Source of the DNA: Congeria kusceri
Taxonomy: Eukaryota > Mollusca > Bivalvia > Myida > Dreissenidae
DNA length: 64,000 bases
Direction: 5' to 3'
NCBI GenBank assembly: GCA_027627225.1
Contig: CM051027.1
Location: forward strand, 85,995,951-86,059,950
The notes under the pieces were generated by a model. That model saw only the letters and a list, made by a program, of their open reading frames with translations, ran no database searches and was not told the DNA's origin. The position numbers and the translations under genes are program-made. Positions 61,726-64,000 of this stretch are shown in pieces. The stretch's first letter is position 1. Each line of letters begins with the position of its first letter.

Positions 61726-62279
61726 CGTTTCAGTTCTGTACAGCAACAAAAAGAGAAAAAAAGTTGCAGATATTACCACTTGGTTATTTATCTAAGCCAT
61801 CGTAATAGAAGCTAAGATTGATAAACGTTTTACTGGTGATGAAATAAATGAGTTTGAAATATTTACCATTCACCTTTTTTTCCAACAGTAATCAACAAGT
61901 AATCAGGAAAAACTGAGGCTAAGAAGAAAAACACCTGTTGTGTAAATACCTTTGCTTAGTTTTCTTAGTATATGTTTGGCAAAATAATCAAGTTTTTCAG
62001 TTTGTCTTCTTATATAAAACACTTTTATACAAATTTTATCACAGCTGTTAGCATTCAGTGTCAACAACCATTGACTGACTGTGTGTGGCTCATGTCTTAA
62101 TTTACTTTTAATTGACTCTGAGGGGTATTTGTTGACTTGAATTCCTAATAGGATTGATTTTTTGATAACCACAGATTACATAATTTCCTTATGGAATCTG
62201 AGTAATAGCTTATGGCGGACGTTGCAGTTGTAATTTCTAGTTATTTTGACAACTAACAATAAGCCAAATGTTGGTTTTA
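61726..62279. other. No gene recognised
   Basis: AT-rich. The 89-codon minus frame at 61903-62172 has no recognised domain or splice support. Confidence 0.35.
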
Positions 62280-62770
62280 TTTATAATATGAATAATCTCT
62301 TCAGAGCGCAACTCCTGCTTCGTTTCTCAAGGGATTTCGACCAAACTTTCCTAGAACTGTTGTCACCAAGTGCCCCAGCGCATATTGTTGGGCTTTTGTG
62401 ATTCAATAATTTTGGGCGAAATTATGGCTCTTTGTTTATTTTGCACCTATGTAATATATAGTGAACAATCTCTGCTGAGCACAATTCCTCCTACATTTCT
62501 CAAGGGATTTCCACCAACTTTTCACAGAACTATGGTTACCAAGTGCCCCAGCGCATATTGTCAGACTTTTGTGATTCTATCATTTTGGGCAGAATTATGG
62601 CACTCTGTTTGTTTTGCACATATGTGATATATAGAGAACAATATCTTCCGAGCGCAACTCCTCCTAGATTTCTGAAAGGACTTTGACCACACTTTCACAG
62701 AACTACTGTAATTAAGTTCCCCAGTACATATTGTCAGGCTTTTGTGATTCCACTATTTGGCATAATCATG
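62280..62770 (+). repeat. Tandem repeat, about 180 bp unit, 2.7 copies
   Basis: Units carry GAGCGCAACTCCTCCTACAT-like sequence, TTTCTCAAGGGATTT, CAAGTGCCCCAGCGCATATT and TTTTGTGATTC. Confidence 0.7.
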
Positions 62771-63677
62771 GATATTTCAGGCCGGGCAGTTTCTGGCCTG
62801 AGCCGGATTTCTGGCCTTTGTAGCCGACATGGACCAGTCCTGAGATTCGTTCAGATCTGTTAAAATTTGGGGGGTGGGGTTTAGGTCCTTTTTTTTTCAC
62901 TTTCATTAAAAAAATTAATTTACAGTCATAGAAAAACATCTTCCATCTGTTGGATATTGAAAACATGACATTGTCCCTTGTTTTCAATTGAAATATTGTT
63001 TTAAAGTTGCCATATGCAACTTTTCAACTTGTCATTTGCATTTAAGATATGACTGAAAATAATTTAAAACCATGTTCAAAGACGTCACAAAAGAAAGTAT
63101 ATTATTTTATAATATTGTTAATGAAGTTTGTTCATAGATGGCTCTATGTTGATGTAATACAGCTCTGGACATGGTATTTACAGAATATAGATTTCTAATT
63201 TGGGTAACCCACAGACATGTAATGTTGAAAATTAAATGTTTTGTCTACAGTGACATAACACATGCATTTATAACAGGAGAAAAAACTGATTTTTGAGAAT
63301 TTGCCCAATCTGATAAACTCTGCATGTATCGTTTCATCGCATACTTTCTGACCAGTGTTGTTATTGAATGTATTTCATGTTTGATGCAGACATTGCAATT
63401 ACTAAAGAAGTCTGATGTTATATTGTGGCAGCTATGAAAAACATGCAGTTTGCTCAGTTTTGCAGACTTGTCGGCATGCTCTGGTAGCGAATGTACAATT
63501 TGGTTGTGTGGAATGTTTTGAAGTCTTATCGGATTTCAGAGTTATTCAATTTGTAATGAAATTGCACATTTGTTAGGAAGTTTATTGACATTTATTGCAA
63601 TTAAGAAATTGTTATGTGGCAGTTATCTTTGATACTATTACAAATATAATACACACTTTTTTTTACCTGCCCACGTT
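62771..63677. other. No gene recognised
   Basis: AT-rich stretch without arrays or inverted-repeat structure that I could see. Confidence 0.4.
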
Positions 63678-64000
63678 TAGCTCACCAAAGTTCAAAGTGC
63701 TCAAAGGTGAGCTATTCTGGTCAATCACCATCTGGTGTCATCCAACGTTAACAATTTACTTAAATAACTTGTCTGAAACCGCTTGGTGAATTTTAACCAA
63801 ACTTTGCAGGAAATCTCCTGGAATGGCCCTTTAACAAATTCCTTAAATTAATTTGAATATGTGGAAATCTCTGCTTGCCATGCAACCAAAAGCCTTAAAA
63901 AATGGAAAACTTTAAAAATCTTCTTGTCAGAAACCACTGGCTGGATTTCAAAATAGTTTTCACAGAAATGTTTCTTGGGTCACTCTACCAGATTCCTTCA
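63678..64000 (+). repeat. Satellite-bearing element, start only (runs off right edge)
   Basis: It starts TTAGCTCACCAAAGTTC and GTGCTCAAAGGTGAGC, then units with TTTTAACCAAACTTTGCAGG and AAACCACTGGCTGGATTTC, matching 57045-57900. Confidence 0.65.

Overview
The window looks like nuclear DNA from a mollusc, most likely a bivalve. It is AT-rich, has spliced genes with GT-AG introns, and is crowded with 130-180 bp tandem arrays built around AAGGTCAAGGTCA, GTCCGTCCGTCC runs and GCTCACCTGAGCAC or TATGCCCCC terminal hairpins, a style I know from bivalve genomes. The species is not determinable by eye. There are no rRNA genes, no bacterial-type operons and no CRISPR array. Most short open frames lie inside repeats.

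Left part (1-13.1 kb) holds nearly all the coding sequence. A divergent KMT5A/SETD8-like SET-domain lysine methyltransferase runs off the left edge on the minus strand; three exons join in perfect phase. Next comes a 5.75 kb segment (4366-10115) with 9 bp terminal inverted repeats, CACAGAGTA, and an 8 bp target duplication matching at 7 of 8 positions. It carries an intact 953-residue protein that joins a hAT-like transposase core to a C-terminal Spindlin-type Tudor domain, plus a second small ORF and a tRNA-derived SINE. Just outside the segment a related gene (11363-13101, plus strand) keeps only the dimerisation-like region, coiled coil and the same Tudor domain, interrupted by an intron at exactly the same codon.

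The rest (13.1-64 kb) is a mosaic of mobile DNA. It includes about two dozen satellite-bearing elements with hairpin ends (Helentron/pearl-like in layout), some nested in one another; TA-flanked Tc1/mariner-type MITEs; a second hAT-like inverted-repeat element (46923-50027); a foldback family with arms up to about 500 bp; an element whose two ends form hairpins with conserved loops but different stems; and decayed transposase genes of Tc1, mariner and Tigger type. A possible Crypton-type exon also occurs.

The most notable candidate system is the transposase-plus-histone-reader family on the left: an apparently intact hAT-like element whose predicted transposase ends in a methyl-lysine reader fold, next to a truncated spliced relative that may be domesticated.
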